Positions 26,044-34,496 of a stretch of DNA of 64,000 bases are shown piece by piece. The position numbers were made by a program, and so were the translations under genes. Within the stretch, counting starts at the first letter, position 1; each line of letters opens with the position of its first letter. This stretch comes from Pseudomonadota bacterium (GTDB taxonomy: Bacteria; Pseudomonadota; Gammaproteobacteria; Xanthomonadales; Xanthomonadaceae), in NCBI GenBank assembly GCA_023419315.1, contig JAEZYE010000051.1:62001-126000 (forward strand), given 5' to 3'. The notes under the pieces are model-generated. The model worked only from the letters and a program-made list of their open reading frames with translations, had not been told where the DNA came from and made no database searches.

Positions 26044-27573
26044 ATGTCGCCCGCCTCCCCCCACGCTTCGCCGCCCCTTCGCGACGGTGAACACCTCGCC
26101 GCGATCGACCTCGGTTCCAACAGCTTCCACATGATCGTCGCCCGTTACACGCTGGGCCAGTTGCGCGTGGTCGATCGCCTGCGCGAAACCGTGCGTATGG
26201 CCGACGGCCTCGACGGTCGCGGCGGTCTGTCGGAAGCGGCACGCGAGCGCGCGCTCGATTGCCTGTCGCGCTTCGGACAGCGCATCCGCGATGTGCCGGG
26301 ATCGCGCGTCCGTGCGCTGGCCACCAACACGGTGCGCCAGCTCGCCGATCCGCTCGGTTTCCTGATGCCCGCCGAAGCCGCGCTCGGCAAGCCCATCGAA
26401 GTGGTCTCCGGCCGTGAAGAGGCGCGCCTGATCTATCTGGGCGTCGCCCATGCGCAGCCGCCGAAGCCGGGCCAGTTGCGACTGGTGATCGACATTGGCG
26501 GCGGCTCCACCGAGTTCATCATCGGCCGCGGCATGGACACGCTGGAACGCGAAAGCCTGCAGGCGGGCTGCATCGCCAGCACGCGGCGCTTCTTCCCCGG
26601 CGGCAAGCTGTCGAAAAAGAAATGGAAGGAAGCGCTGACCGAAATCGGCGCGGAATTCCAGCAGTTCGCCGGGCTGTATCGCAGCCTGGGCTGGCAGGAA
26701 GCCATCGGCTCCTCCGGCACCAACAAGGCCATCGGCGAAATCTGCGCGGCGATGAAGCTCACCAAGGGCGCGGTCACCGCCGAAGCCTTGCCGCACGTGC
26801 GCGAACGGCTGCTGCAGGCGGACCGCATCGAGGACATCGATCTGCCCGGTCTGTCGGCCGATCGCCGGCCGATCATCGCCGGCGGCGTGCTGGTGCTGGA
26901 AGCCGCATTCGAAGCTCTGGGCCTGCAACGACTGATGGTGAGCAAAGCCGCCATGCGCGAAGGCATCCTGTACGACATGCTCGGCCGCGGCGGTGACAAC
27001 GATCCGCGCGATCTGTCGGTGGCCGCGCTGACCCAGCGCTACGGCATCGACGAAACACAGGCCGCGCGCGTGGAGGCGACCGCGCTCAGCCTGCATGAAC
27101 AGGTGTGCGACGACTGGCTCCTCGATACGGACGATGCGCGCATGCTGGGCTGGGCGGCACGGCTGCACGAGATCGGCCTGGTCATCGCGCACAGCCAGTA
27201 CCACGCGCATGGCGCCTACGTGCTGGAGCATTCGGACATCGCCGGTTTCTCGCGCCAGGAACAGCAGGTGCTGGCCGCGCTGGTGCGCACGCACCGCCGC
27301 AGCATTCCGAAGACCGCCTTCGACGCGCTGCCCGATCGCCTGCTGCAATCGGCCAAGCGCAAGGCGGCCTTGCTGCGGCTGGCGGTGCTGCTCCACCGCG
27401 CGCATGAGGCCGATCCGATTCCGCGACTGGACCTTGCGGCGAAAGGCGACGAACTGCACCTGATCATCGATCGACGCTGGATCGAATCGCGGCCGCTTTT
27501 GAAGTCGGATCTCATCGGCGAAGCCGAGGACATGAAGGGCCTGGGCATCACGCTGAAACCCTTCGTGGCCTGA
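26044..27573 (+). CDS. ppx: Exopolyphosphatase (Ppx/GppA family)
   Basis: A 509-residue ASKHA-fold hydrolase releasing phosphate from polyphosphate ends; some relatives hydrolyse pppGpp. Visible motifs: phosphate-1 loop AIDLGSNSFHM, phosphate-2 loop DIGGGSTEFI, SSGTNKAIGE, and AGGVLVLEA of the nucleotide-fold. The C-terminal third is an HD-like helical domain (HEIGLVIAHSQYHAHG), as in long Ppx proteins. It follows ppk by 72 nt on the same strand. A TAGTCT element (26031-26036) lies just before the start. Ppx versus GppA specificity cannot be fixed from sequence, but the neighbour ppk favours Ppx. Confidence 0.93.
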   Translation: MSPASPHASPPLRDGEHLAAIDLGSNSFHMIVARYTLGQLRVVDRLRETVRMADGLDGRGGLSEAARERALDCLSRFGQRIRDVPGSRVRALATNTVRQLADPLGFLMPAEAALGKPIEVVSGREEARLIYLGVAHAQPPKPGQLRLVIDIGGGSTEFIIGRGMDTLERESLQAGCIASTRRFFPGGKLSKKKWKEALTEIGAEFQQFAGLYRSLGWQEAIGSSGTNKAIGEICAAMKLTKGAVTAEALPHVRERLLQADRIEDIDLPGLSADRRPIIAGGVLVLEAAFEALGLQRLMVSKAAMREGILYDMLGRGGDNDPRDLSVAALTQRYGIDETQAARVEATALSLHEQVCDDWLLDTDDARMLGWAARLHEIGLVIAHSQYHAHGAYVLEHSDIAGFSRQEQQVLAALVRTHRRSIPKTAFDALPDRLLQSAKRKAALLRLAVLLHRAHEADPIPRLDLAAKGDELHLIIDRRWIESRPLLKSDLIGEAEDMKGLGITLKPFVA

Positions 27574-27617
27574 GCCGCGACGGGCCGCCGCCTTCATGCA
27601 CAAGGCGCCGCGGTCAG

Positions 27618-27626
27618 GCTAGACTC
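27618..27626 (+). promoter_or_regulatory. GCTAGACTC element upstream of GAF-EAL gene
   Basis: TAGACT at 27620-27625, about 127 nt before the start; one of five such elements in intergenic DNA of this window, possibly a -10 hexamer. No convincing -35 partner. Confidence 0.35.
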
Positions 27627-27751
27627 GGCCCGGGACTGTGAAGGGGCAAGCCGGACTCCACGCGCGACAGGGCGGCACGCGGCGCGGGGACGTGTCGTTT
27701 TTGGCTGCCGGCCTGCCCGCAGTGCTTTCCATCCGCCACAGGGAGGAAGTC

Positions 27752-29005
27752 ATGCAGCGGAACAACGAGCCTCAGTGGAATGAAGTGCTGTCCGAGGGCG
27801 GCCCCGGCGCGCTGTCCATCAGCCGCAATGTCGATCGCGTGCTCAATGCCGTCCGTACGCACCTGGGCATGGACGTCGCTTTCATCTCCGAATTCGGCGG
27901 TCGCTATCGCACGTTCCGCCATGTCGTCGGTTCGCTGGATCCGATGCCGCTGCAACCGGGCGACAGCATGCCGCTGGACGAAGGTTATTGCCTGCGGGTG
28001 GTCGATGGACGCATTCCGCAATTGATTCCGGATACCGGCGCGGTGCCCGCCGCGATGATGATCCCCGACACCGTGCAGTTGCCGATCGGCGCCCACCTGA
28101 GCGTGCCGATCCGGCTTGTCGACGGCCGCATCTACGGCACGTTCTGTTGCTTCAGCCTGCGCCCCAACCTGTCGCTCAACGAGCGCGACCTGCAGATGAT
28201 GCGCGCGTTCGCCGAACTGCTGGCTTACCAGATCGATGGCGATCTGGAAGCGCTGCGCCTGCATCAGGAAAAGGTCGATCGGATCACTTCGGTGCTCGAA
28301 CTCGGCCAGCCAACGATCGCCTACCAGCCGATCTACCGCATTACCGACCAGCGCATCATCGGCGTCGAATGCCTGTCGCGCTTCGACATGAATCCGCCGC
28401 GGCCACCGGAAGTCTGGTTCCGCGAAGCGCATGAAATCGGCCTGGGCGTGCGGCTGGAACTCAACGCCATCCTGACGGCGCTCGAAGGCCTGCGCGAAGT
28501 GGAAGGCGACTTCTACGTATCACTCAACGTATCGCCACAGACCGTGATCAGCGGGGAAATCGCTGGCTATCTGGACGCCGTCGCGCCGGAGCGGCTGGTG
28601 CTGGAGATCACCGAACACGCGCACGTGGAAGACTACGCCGCGCTGCGTGACCGCCTCGCTCCGTTGCGCCGCATGGGCATGCGCATCGCGGTCGATGATG
28701 CCGGCGCCGGCTACGCCAGCATGCGCCACGTGCTGGCAATCAGCCCCGACATCATCAAGCTCGACATGACGCTGACCCGCAGCATCGACAGCGATTCACC
28801 GCGACGTGCACTGGCGGCGGCACTGATCGCCTTCGCCCGCGAGACCCACAGCGAAGTCGTCGCCGAGGGCGTGGAAACCTTCGCCGAACTGGAAGCCCTG
28901 CGCGCGCTCACCGTGCAGAATGCGCAGGGATACCACTTGTCCCGGCCGCTGCCGCTGGCGAACCTGCTGAGCCTGCTCGTCTCCGGCGCTCCGCGCGTGC
29001 ATTGA
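27752..29005 (+). CDS. GAF-EAL protein, probable cyclic-di-GMP phosphodiesterase
   Basis: 417 residues: a GAF sensor domain (about 15-165; VDRVLNAVRTHLGMDVAFISEFGG, VPIRLVDGRIYGTFCCFS) and an EAL domain (about 180-410). The EAL signature is ECL (IGVECLSRFD), but the other catalytic positions look intact: the Asn in SLNVSPQTV, the Glu in EITEHAHVED, the Asp pair in AVDDAGAGYAS, the Lys in IIKLDMTL, and the Glu in VVAEGVET. Probably hydrolyses c-di-GMP to pGpG in the cytosol; the GAF ligand is unknown. There are no membrane segments. I used ATG 27752 with GGGAGGAAG upstream. It stands between the Pho operon and an aldo/keto reductase. Confidence 0.85.
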   Translation: MQRNNEPQWNEVLSEGGPGALSISRNVDRVLNAVRTHLGMDVAFISEFGGRYRTFRHVVGSLDPMPLQPGDSMPLDEGYCLRVVDGRIPQLIPDTGAVPAAMMIPDTVQLPIGAHLSVPIRLVDGRIYGTFCCFSLRPNLSLNERDLQMMRAFAELLAYQIDGDLEALRLHQEKVDRITSVLELGQPTIAYQPIYRITDQRIIGVECLSRFDMNPPRPPEVWFREAHEIGLGVRLELNAILTALEGLREVEGDFYVSLNVSPQTVISGEIAGYLDAVAPERLVLEITEHAHVEDYAALRDRLAPLRRMGMRIAVDDAGAGYASMRHVLAISPDIIKLDMTLTRSIDSDSPRRALAAALIAFARETHSEVVAEGVETFAELEALRALTVQNAQGYHLSRPLPLANLLSLLVSGAPRVH

Positions 29006-29009
29006 CGTT

Positions 29010-29027
29010 CACCGGCGCACGCCGGTG
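29010..29027 (+). terminator. Hairpin after the GAF-EAL gene
   Basis: Perfect 8-bp stem CACCGGCG/CGCCGGTG with a CA centre, 4 nt past the stop. There is no U-tract, so terminator function is uncertain. Confidence 0.4.
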
Positions 29028-29111
29028 TCGTCCGCCTCACTCGCATCGCGCATGAGGTGCGACGCTGGCCGGCACGGCGTGGCAGGATGCGTTTCCGCCG
29101 GAGACCCACGC

Positions 29112-30083
29112 ATGCAGTCCTATCGCATTCCCCGCACCGACCTGCAGGTGTCGCGCATCGCCCAGGGCTGCATGCACCTGAGCCGCGCGTGGAACGAGGA
29201 ACCGCTGACGAGCCGGGAACGCAGCGACACAGCCGCACTGATCGAAGCCGCGCTCGATGCCGGCATCACGCTGTTCGATCACGCGGACATCTACGCGCGC
29301 GGCAAGTCGGAGCAACTGTTCGGCGAAGTGCTGGCGGCTTCCCCCTCCCTGCGCGATCGCATGGTGCTGCAATCCAAATGCGGGATCCGCTTCGCCCACG
29401 ATCCGCACCCGGCGTCGCCGGGCCGCTACGACTTCAGCCACGCGCATCTGCTGCGTTCGGTCGACGACAGCCTGCGGCGCCTGCGCACGGATCGGCTGGA
29501 TCTGTTGTTGCTGCATCGTCCGGATCCACTCGGCGAACCGGACGAAGTCGCGCGTGCGTTCGATGATCTGCATCGCAGCGGCAAGGTGCTGCATTTCGGC
29601 GTCAGCAATCACACGGCCACGCAGATGGCGCTGTTGCAGGCGAGCGTCGCGCAGCCGCTGGTGGTCAACCAGATCGAACTGAGCCTGCTGCACCACCATC
29701 TGATCAACGAAGGCGTCATCGCCGCCACGCTCGGCGCGCCCTACACCGCGGCGGCCGGCACGCTCGACTACTGCCGGCAGCACGGCATCCTGGTGCAGGC
29801 GTGGGCGCCGCTGGCGGGCGGACGGCTGTCGCATCCGGAAACCGCCGAACCTGCGCTGCGTGCCACCGCCGAAGCCGTCGCCGAAGTGGCCGCGCGTCAT
29901 CGCGTGTCCGCCGAGGCCATCCTCATCGCCTGGCTGCTGCGGCATCCGGCCGGGATCCAGCCCATCGTCGGCACGACCCGCCCGGACCGCCTGCGCGATG
30001 CCTGCATGGCGGACGGCATCACGCTGGATCGCGAAGACTGGTACACGCTGTTCACCGCGGCGCGCGGTGCGCCCGTGCCGTAA
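29112..30083 (+). CDS. Aldo/keto reductase (YdhF-like)
   Basis: A 323-residue TIM-barrel NADPH-dependent oxidoreductase. The catalytic tetrad is visible as Asp and Tyr in FDHADIYARGKSE, Lys in LQSKCGIRF and His in LLLLHRPDP. The C-terminal cofactor site has PIVGTTRPDRL. Members reduce aldehydes and ketones; the substrate is unknown, and YdhF is the closest pattern I recognise. ATG 29112 has GGAG about 9 nt upstream; an in-frame ATG at 29025 lies over the preceding hairpin and would add unconserved residues. The gene is followed by a Pho box that serves the next gene. Confidence 0.86.
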   Translation: MQSYRIPRTDLQVSRIAQGCMHLSRAWNEEPLTSRERSDTAALIEAALDAGITLFDHADIYARGKSEQLFGEVLAASPSLRDRMVLQSKCGIRFAHDPHPASPGRYDFSHAHLLRSVDDSLRRLRTDRLDLLLLHRPDPLGEPDEVARAFDDLHRSGKVLHFGVSNHTATQMALLQASVAQPLVVNQIELSLLHHHLINEGVIAATLGAPYTAAAGTLDYCRQHGILVQAWAPLAGGRLSHPETAEPALRATAEAVAEVAARHRVSAEAILIAWLLRHPAGIQPIVGTTRPDRLRDACMADGITLDREDWYTLFTAARGAPVP

Positions 30084-30102
30084 GCCCCACGGTCGCGTCC
30101 GG

Positions 30103-30142
30103 CTGTCATCGGCCGGTCACCGCATTGCCATGCCAGCGTCAC
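30103..30142 (+). promoter_or_regulatory. Four-unit Pho box upstream of glycosyltransferase-PAP2 pair
   Basis: CTGTCAT (30103-30109), CGGTCAC (30114-30120), TTGCCAT (30125-30131), GCGTCAC (30136-30142), all separated by exactly 4 nt, so in strict 11-bp phase. Units 1-3 parallel those before phoB. It ends 37 nt before the glycosyltransferase start. Prediction: PhoB activation under phosphate limitation. Confidence 0.68.
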
Positions 30143-30179
30143 CGCACCGCCGCAGACTGCGAAAAACGCGGAGTCGCGC

Positions 30180-31322
30180 ATGCGGTACGCCATCGTCACC
30201 GAGACTTATCCGCCGGAAGTCAACGGCGTCGCCTTGACCGTGCAGGGCCTGGAATCGGGCCTGCGCCAGCGCGGCCACGAGGTGGGCCTGGTGCGTCCGC
30301 GACAGGAAGGCGAAACGACGCCGCAGGCCGACCTCACGCTCGTACGCGGCGCAGCGTTGCCGCGCTACCCCGGACTGAAATTCGGATTGCCCGCGACGCG
30401 CCGGCTGACGCACTTGTGGAGCCAGACACCGCCGGATGCGATCTACGTGGCCACGGAAGGCCCGCTGGGATGGTCGGCGGTGCGCGTTGCGCGCCGGCTG
30501 GGGATTCCGGTCGCCACCGGCTTCCATACCCGCTTCGACGAATACATGCGCGACTACGGCGCCGCATTCCTGCAACACACCGCGATGCGCTGGATGCGCC
30601 GCTTCCATAATCGTGCCGACGCCACGCTGGTGCCGACGCGCGAACTGCAGGACTTTCTTGCGGCGCAGGGCTTCGAGCGCGTGGTGCGTCTTGCGCGCGC
30701 GGTGGATGCCGCACAGTTTTCGCCGCTGCACCGCGACAACACGTTGCGTGCCCTCTGGGGCGTCGATGCCGACACGCCGGTGGTGATTTATGTCGGCCGC
30801 ATCGCCGCGGAAAAGAACCTCGGCCTGGCGGTGCGCGCCTTCCGCGAGCTTCAAGCACATCGAGCGGACGCGCGCTTCGTCTGGGTGGGCGACGGCCCGG
30901 CGCGTGAAAAACTCGCGCAGGAGAATCCGGACTTCATCTTCTGCGGGGTGCAACGCGAGGCCGCACTGGCGCGCCATTTCGCCAGCGGCGATCTGTTCCT
31001 GTTCCCCAGCCACAGCGAAACCTTCGGCAACGTGACGCTGGAGGCGATGGCCAGCGGCGTGCCGACGGTGGCCTTCGACTACGGCGCCGCGCGCGAACAC
31101 CTGCGCAGCGGCGAGCACGGCCATGCCGTGCACGACGACGAAGCCTTCGTGCGCGCCGCCGTGCAAGTGGGCTGCGATCACGCGGCGCGCGTGCGGATGG
31201 GCAGCGCAGCAACGGAAGCCGTGCGCTCACTGCGGCCGGAGCAGGTGGCCGCCGATTTCGATCAACTGCTTGCCGGGCTGGCCGAACAGAGGAGGCACCA
31301 TGCGAACGTCGCTACCGCGTAA
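30180..31322 (+). CDS. GT4-family glycosyltransferase (GT-B fold)
   Basis: 380 residues. The N-terminal half opens with the GT4 acceptor motif RYAIVTETYPPEVNGVA. The C-terminal Rossmann half has VVIYVGRIAAEKNLGLAVRAF and the EX7E-type donor site in SHSETFGNVTLEAMASG. No signal peptide; probably peripheral at the inner membrane. The pattern resembles mycobacterial and Gram-negative alpha-mannosyl- or glucosyl-transferases acting on lipids (MgtA/PimB-like); donor and acceptor are not readable. It overlaps the PAP2 phosphatase gene by 23 nt and lies behind a Pho box. I infer a role in making a phosphate-free glycolipid during phosphate starvation. Confidence 0.85.
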   Translation: MRYAIVTETYPPEVNGVALTVQGLESGLRQRGHEVGLVRPRQEGETTPQADLTLVRGAALPRYPGLKFGLPATRRLTHLWSQTPPDAIYVATEGPLGWSAVRVARRLGIPVATGFHTRFDEYMRDYGAAFLQHTAMRWMRRFHNRADATLVPTRELQDFLAAQGFERVVRLARAVDAAQFSPLHRDNTLRALWGVDADTPVVIYVGRIAAEKNLGLAVRAFRELQAHRADARFVWVGDGPAREKLAQENPDFIFCGVQREAALARHFASGDLFLFPSHSETFGNVTLEAMASGVPTVAFDYGAAREHLRSGEHGHAVHDDEAFVRAAVQVGCDHAARVRMGSAATEAVRSLRPEQVAADFDQLLAGLAEQRRHHANVATA

Positions 31323-31851
31323 TGCGTTTCTGGGCCGCGACGCGGGCTGGTGCCTGCGTGCGAACCGCTGGGGCCAATGGTCCGGCGTGCGACGCTTCTT
31401 CGCGATCGTCAGCCGGCTGGGCGACGGCGTGTTCTGGTACGCGCTGATGGGCGCGCTGGTGCTGTTCGATGGCCTCGACGGGCTGGCCGCCTCGGCGCAC
31501 CTCGCCGCGACCGGCGTCATCGCGCTGACGCTGTACAAGCTGCTCAAGCGGTGGACGCGGCGTCCGCGCCCGTTCGCGTCCGACGTGCGCATCCGCGCAT
31601 GGGTCGCGCCGCTGGACGAGTTCAGTTTTCCATCCGGCCACACGCTGCATGCGGTGGCCTTCACGCTGGTCGCGCTGGCGCATTACCCGTCGCTGGCTGC
31701 GGTGCTGTTGCCGTTCGCCACGGCCGTGGCGATTTCCCGCGTCGTGCTCGGCCTGCACTATCCGAGCGACGTGCTCGCCGCCACCGCCATCGGTTCGGCG
31801 CTGGCCGGCGTGTCGCTGTGGCTGGTGCCGGGCGTGTCGCTGTTCGCCTGA
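31300..31851 (+). CDS. PAP2-family membrane phosphatase
   Basis: 183 residues with about four to five membrane helices. The three phosphatase signature blocks are present: KRWTRRPRP, PSGHTLHAVAF (catalytic His) and SRVVLGLHYPSD (second His). Such enzymes hydrolyse phosphatidate, phosphatidylglycerophosphate or undecaprenyl pyrophosphate at the outer face of the inner membrane. The start ATG 31300 has a GGAGG RBS and lies inside the glycosyltransferase gene, so the two are translationally linked. In this setting a phosphatidate phosphatase supplying diacylglycerol to the glycosyltransferase is the simplest joint role, but undecaprenyl pyrophosphatase is possible. Confidence 0.88.
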   Translation: MRTSLPRNAFLGRDAGWCLRANRWGQWSGVRRFFAIVSRLGDGVFWYALMGALVLFDGLDGLAASAHLAATGVIALTLYKLLKRWTRRPRPFASDVRIRAWVAPLDEFSFPSGHTLHAVAFTLVALAHYPSLAAVLLPFATAVAISRVVLGLHYPSDVLAATAIGSALAGVSLWLVPGVSLFA

Positions 31852-31856
31852 AAGAA

Positions 31857-31880
31857 AACGGGGCGGTTGCCCGCCCCGTT
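31857..31880. terminator. Terminator between PAP2 and M28 peptidase genes
   Basis: Perfect 10-bp stem AACGGGGCGG (31857-31866)/CCGCCCCGTT (31871-31880), loop TTGC, between convergent genes. On the minus strand it is followed by TTCTTTC. Confidence 0.75.
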
Positions 31881-31908
31881 GATGCTTCGATGTGACGGCT
31901 GCGGCCGA

Positions 31909-33504
31909 TCAGTTTTCCAGCAGCGGCTTGCGCGGCAGCTTCGACTCGCGCATCGCGGCGTGGTACGCGAACGCGGCGACGATTGCCGCGGCCTGCTTCA
32001 GATCTTCCGGCGAGGCATGGTCGAACGTGTCCAGATGGCTGTGGTGCACGTTGGAGAAGTAGTCCAGGCCGTCCTGCACGAACTGGAAGCCTGGAATGCC
32101 GACGCGGTCGAACGGGATGTGATCGGTGCTGCCGGTGTTGCGCGCAGTGACGATCGTCGCGCCGACATCATGGAACGGCGCCAGCCAGGCCTCGAAAATC
32201 GGCATCGCGGCGAGGTTTTCCTGCGCGTAGATGCCGCGGATGCGGCCGGAACCGTTGTCGAGGTTGAAGTACGCGGCGACCTTGTCGTAATCGCGCTTGC
32301 GCTGCAGCGGGCCGCCGCGCTCCTGCATCGACTTCGGCAGCTTCTTCTGTTCCGGATCCGTGGTTTCCGGATACTCGGCATAGTGCTTGGCGACATAGGC
32401 CGCCGAACCGATCAGGCCCTGTTCCTCGCCGCTCCACAAGGCCACGCGGATGGTGCGGCGCGGCTTGGCGCCCACCGCCTTCAGGATACGCATGGCTTCC
32501 ATCATCACCGCCACGCCGGCGGCGTTGTCCGCGGCGCCGGTGCCGGCATGCCAGGAATCCATGTGCGCGCCGATGATGACCACTTCATCGCCCTTGCCGC
32601 TGCCCGGAATCTCGGCCAGCGTGTTGTAGCCCGGGTCGTTGGTCTCGCTGGTGTAGTTGGCGTCGACGTTGATGCGCAGGCGCTGCGGCTCATTGCGTTC
32701 CAGCGCGCGCATCAGCGGGTTGTAGTGCTCCGCCGCCACGGCCAGTTCCGGCACGCCGACCGGCTCGCCCGCGCGGCGCGAACCGCCGCCACCGACGCGG
32801 ATGATGCCGTTGTCCCAGCCGCTGATGCTCAACGCGGCGACGACGCCTTCTTCGACGAGGAACGTGTTGAGTGCCTGCACCAGTTCCTGGCGCTGGGCGA
32901 ATTCGACGGCACGCTTGCGGCGCTCCGCCGGGTTCGGATCCTTCGGAACCGTGTAGTCGAGCAGCGCGGTCAGGCCGGCTTCGTCATAGCGCTTGGAATC
33001 GGATTCGGTGCCGGGCTTGTACTCGCGCGCTTCGCTGAGCAGCACGATCTTGCCTTTGAGCTTGCCCTTGTACTTGTCGAAATCGGCCTTGGACTTGATC
33101 GTCACGGCAATGGCGTCGCCTTCGACCGTGCCGTTCGTGCCGGGCGTCCACGCCTTGGGAACGGCATGCAGGGTGAGCGTGCGCGGTGCGATCAGATCCA
33201 CCTTGGCCGAGCGCCACGTCCATCCACGGCCGAAATCATCGAAGGCCTCGTCGTGCACGTTCGACAGGCCCCATTCGGTGAATTTGCCGCGCGTCCATTC
33301 ATTGGCGCGCGCCATGCCCGGCGAATTCGTCAGGCGCTGGCCGATCTGTTCGGTGAGGTAACCGAAGCTCTGCATCACCTGTGAACGATGGAATGCTTCC
33401 TGGCGGATCTTGCTGACCATGTCCAGATCCACCGGTTCTTTCACCTGGGCCTGCGCCACTCCGGCCAGCCCCAGGCACATCACCAACCAACTCCCCTTGA
33501 TCAC
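31909..33504 (-). CDS. Exported M28-family zinc aminopeptidase/carboxypeptidase
   Basis: 531 residues. The signal peptide IKGSWLVMCLGLAGVAQAQ indicates export. A PA domain lies at about 140-260. The M28 catalytic domain carries the zinc ligands H and D in IGAHMDSWHAGTGAADNAAG, the Glu pair in WSGEEQGLIGS, and later Asp and His ligands (AYFNLDNGSG, STDHIPFDRVG). It probably trims peptides in the periplasm or outside the cell; glutaminyl cyclase and carboxypeptidase Q members share this fold. Single gene; a GCTAGACTC element lies about 40 nt upstream. Confidence 0.9.
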   Translation of the reverse strand: MIKGSWLVMCLGLAGVAQAQVKEPVDLDMVSKIRQEAFHRSQVMQSFGYLTEQIGQRLTNSPGMARANEWTRGKFTEWGLSNVHDEAFDDFGRGWTWRSAKVDLIAPRTLTLHAVPKAWTPGTNGTVEGDAIAVTIKSKADFDKYKGKLKGKIVLLSEAREYKPGTESDSKRYDEAGLTALLDYTVPKDPNPAERRKRAVEFAQRQELVQALNTFLVEEGVVAALSISGWDNGIIRVGGGGSRRAGEPVGVPELAVAAEHYNPLMRALERNEPQRLRINVDANYTSETNDPGYNTLAEIPGSGKGDEVVIIGAHMDSWHAGTGAADNAAGVAVMMEAMRILKAVGAKPRRTIRVALWSGEEQGLIGSAAYVAKHYAEYPETTDPEQKKLPKSMQERGGPLQRKRDYDKVAAYFNLDNGSGRIRGIYAQENLAAMPIFEAWLAPFHDVGATIVTARNTGSTDHIPFDRVGIPGFQFVQDGLDYFSNVHHSHLDTFDHASPEDLKQAAAIVAAFAYHAAMRESKLPRKPLLEN

Positions 33505-33544
33505 GCGACTTCTCCCCGGATTGTCATCGAAAGCACAAAGTCTC

Positions 33545-33554
33545 GAGTCTAGCC
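33545..33554 (-). promoter_or_regulatory. GGCTAGACTC element upstream of M28 peptidase
   Basis: Minus-strand TAGACT (33546-33551), 41 nt before the start. Same element as at 27618, 42571, 43276 and 48483; possible -10. Confidence 0.4.
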
Positions 33555-33611
33555 TCCGGGTGCGGGCCGCTCCCCCCTGCCATCAGTCATGGTTGGACGG
33601 CTGCGTCGGGC

Positions 33612-34496
33612 TCAATCGAACCGATGCAGTCGCGCGCGCCGCAATGTCGGCAGCGCCTGCCCGCTCCAGTCGCGATCGTTGGCCACCTGCGCTTCGGCGC
33701 GCCTCGCTTCCAGCGCGGCGATGTCGAGATCGGCGATGGCCCAGCGCTGCGCGCCCTGGGTCTGGGCTAGCACGCCGTCAGCCGGAAAGCCGCGATCCAT
33801 CGGCGCGAAGATCGCCGCTTCGCCGGTGTTGACGTCGAGCGCGGGGCTCCACGGCGCTTCACCCGCGGTCACCGCCTGCGCAACGAAGAAGCGGTTCTCC
33901 AGCGCGCGCGCCAGGCAACCCACGCGCACGCGGGTAGCGCCGGCCTCGGTGTCGGTGCAACTCGGCACCGCCAGCAGCCGCACGCCGGCTTCGTATTGCG
34001 CGCGCACCGGCAGTGGGAACTCGCTGTCGTAGCAGACCGCGATGCCGGCGCGAATGCCTTCGGCCTCGAACACCTTGAGGTCATCGCCCGCCTCGATGAT
34101 GCCCGCGGACTTCTCGAAGCCGGTGAGCTGCAACTTGTCCTGCCAGCCGTGCGTGCCGTCCGGCGTGAACCAGTAGGCGCGATTGCGATAGCGGCCGCCG
34201 CCGATGTCGAGCAGGAAGGAGCCCGCCACGACATGCAGGCGCAGGCGGCTTGCCAGTTGCGTGTACAGCGCCAGCCAATCGGCGTGCAGTGCCTGCGTGG
34301 CCGCCAGCGACGCCGCCAGATCCGCTTGCACGTGCGGCGCGAACGTGGCCGCCAGCTCCAGCGACAGGTATTCGGGCAGGATCGCGATGCGCGCGTCCTG
34401 CCGCGCGGCGTCCTCCAGCCAGTGCGCCTGCTTGTCGGCGAACGCGGCGAAATCGCGCGGTGCATCGATGGGATACTTGGCGGCGGCGATCTTCAT
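33612..34496 (-). CDS. Carbon-nitrogen hydrolase (nitrilase superfamily)
   Basis: A 294-residue hydrolase of the amidase/omega-amidase kind. The catalytic triad is visible: E42 in ILPEYLS, Lys in GWQDKLQLT, Cys in AVCYDSEFPL. The substrate is unknown; relatives include nitrilases, carbamoyl-putrescine hydrolases and omega-amidases. Its ATG overlaps the stop of the upstream acetyltransferase gene (ATGA), so the two are translationally coupled and may act on the same amine or amide metabolite. Co-occurring GNAT plus nitrilase domains, sometimes fused, are known in other bacteria, which fits this pairing. Confidence 0.88.
   Translation of the reverse strand: MKIAAAKYPIDAPRDFAAFADKQAHWLEDAARQDARIAILPEYLSLELAATFAPHVQADLAASLAATQALHADWLALYTQLASRLRLHVVAGSFLLDIGGGRYRNRAYWFTPDGTHGWQDKLQLTGFEKSAGIIEAGDDLKVFEAEGIRAGIAVCYDSEFPLPVRAQYEAGVRLLAVPSCTDTEAGATRVRVGCLARALENRFFVAQAVTAGEAPWSPALDVNTGEAAIFAPMDRGFPADGVLAQTQGAQRWAIADLDIAALEARRAEAQVANDRDWSGQALPTLRRARLHRFD

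Noticed and set aside
23674..27603. A very long minus-strand open frame (1309 codons) opposite phoR, ppk and ppx
   Set aside because: It mirrors the well-supported plus-strand genes, has no recognisable domain, and long antisense frames are common in GC-rich coding DNA.
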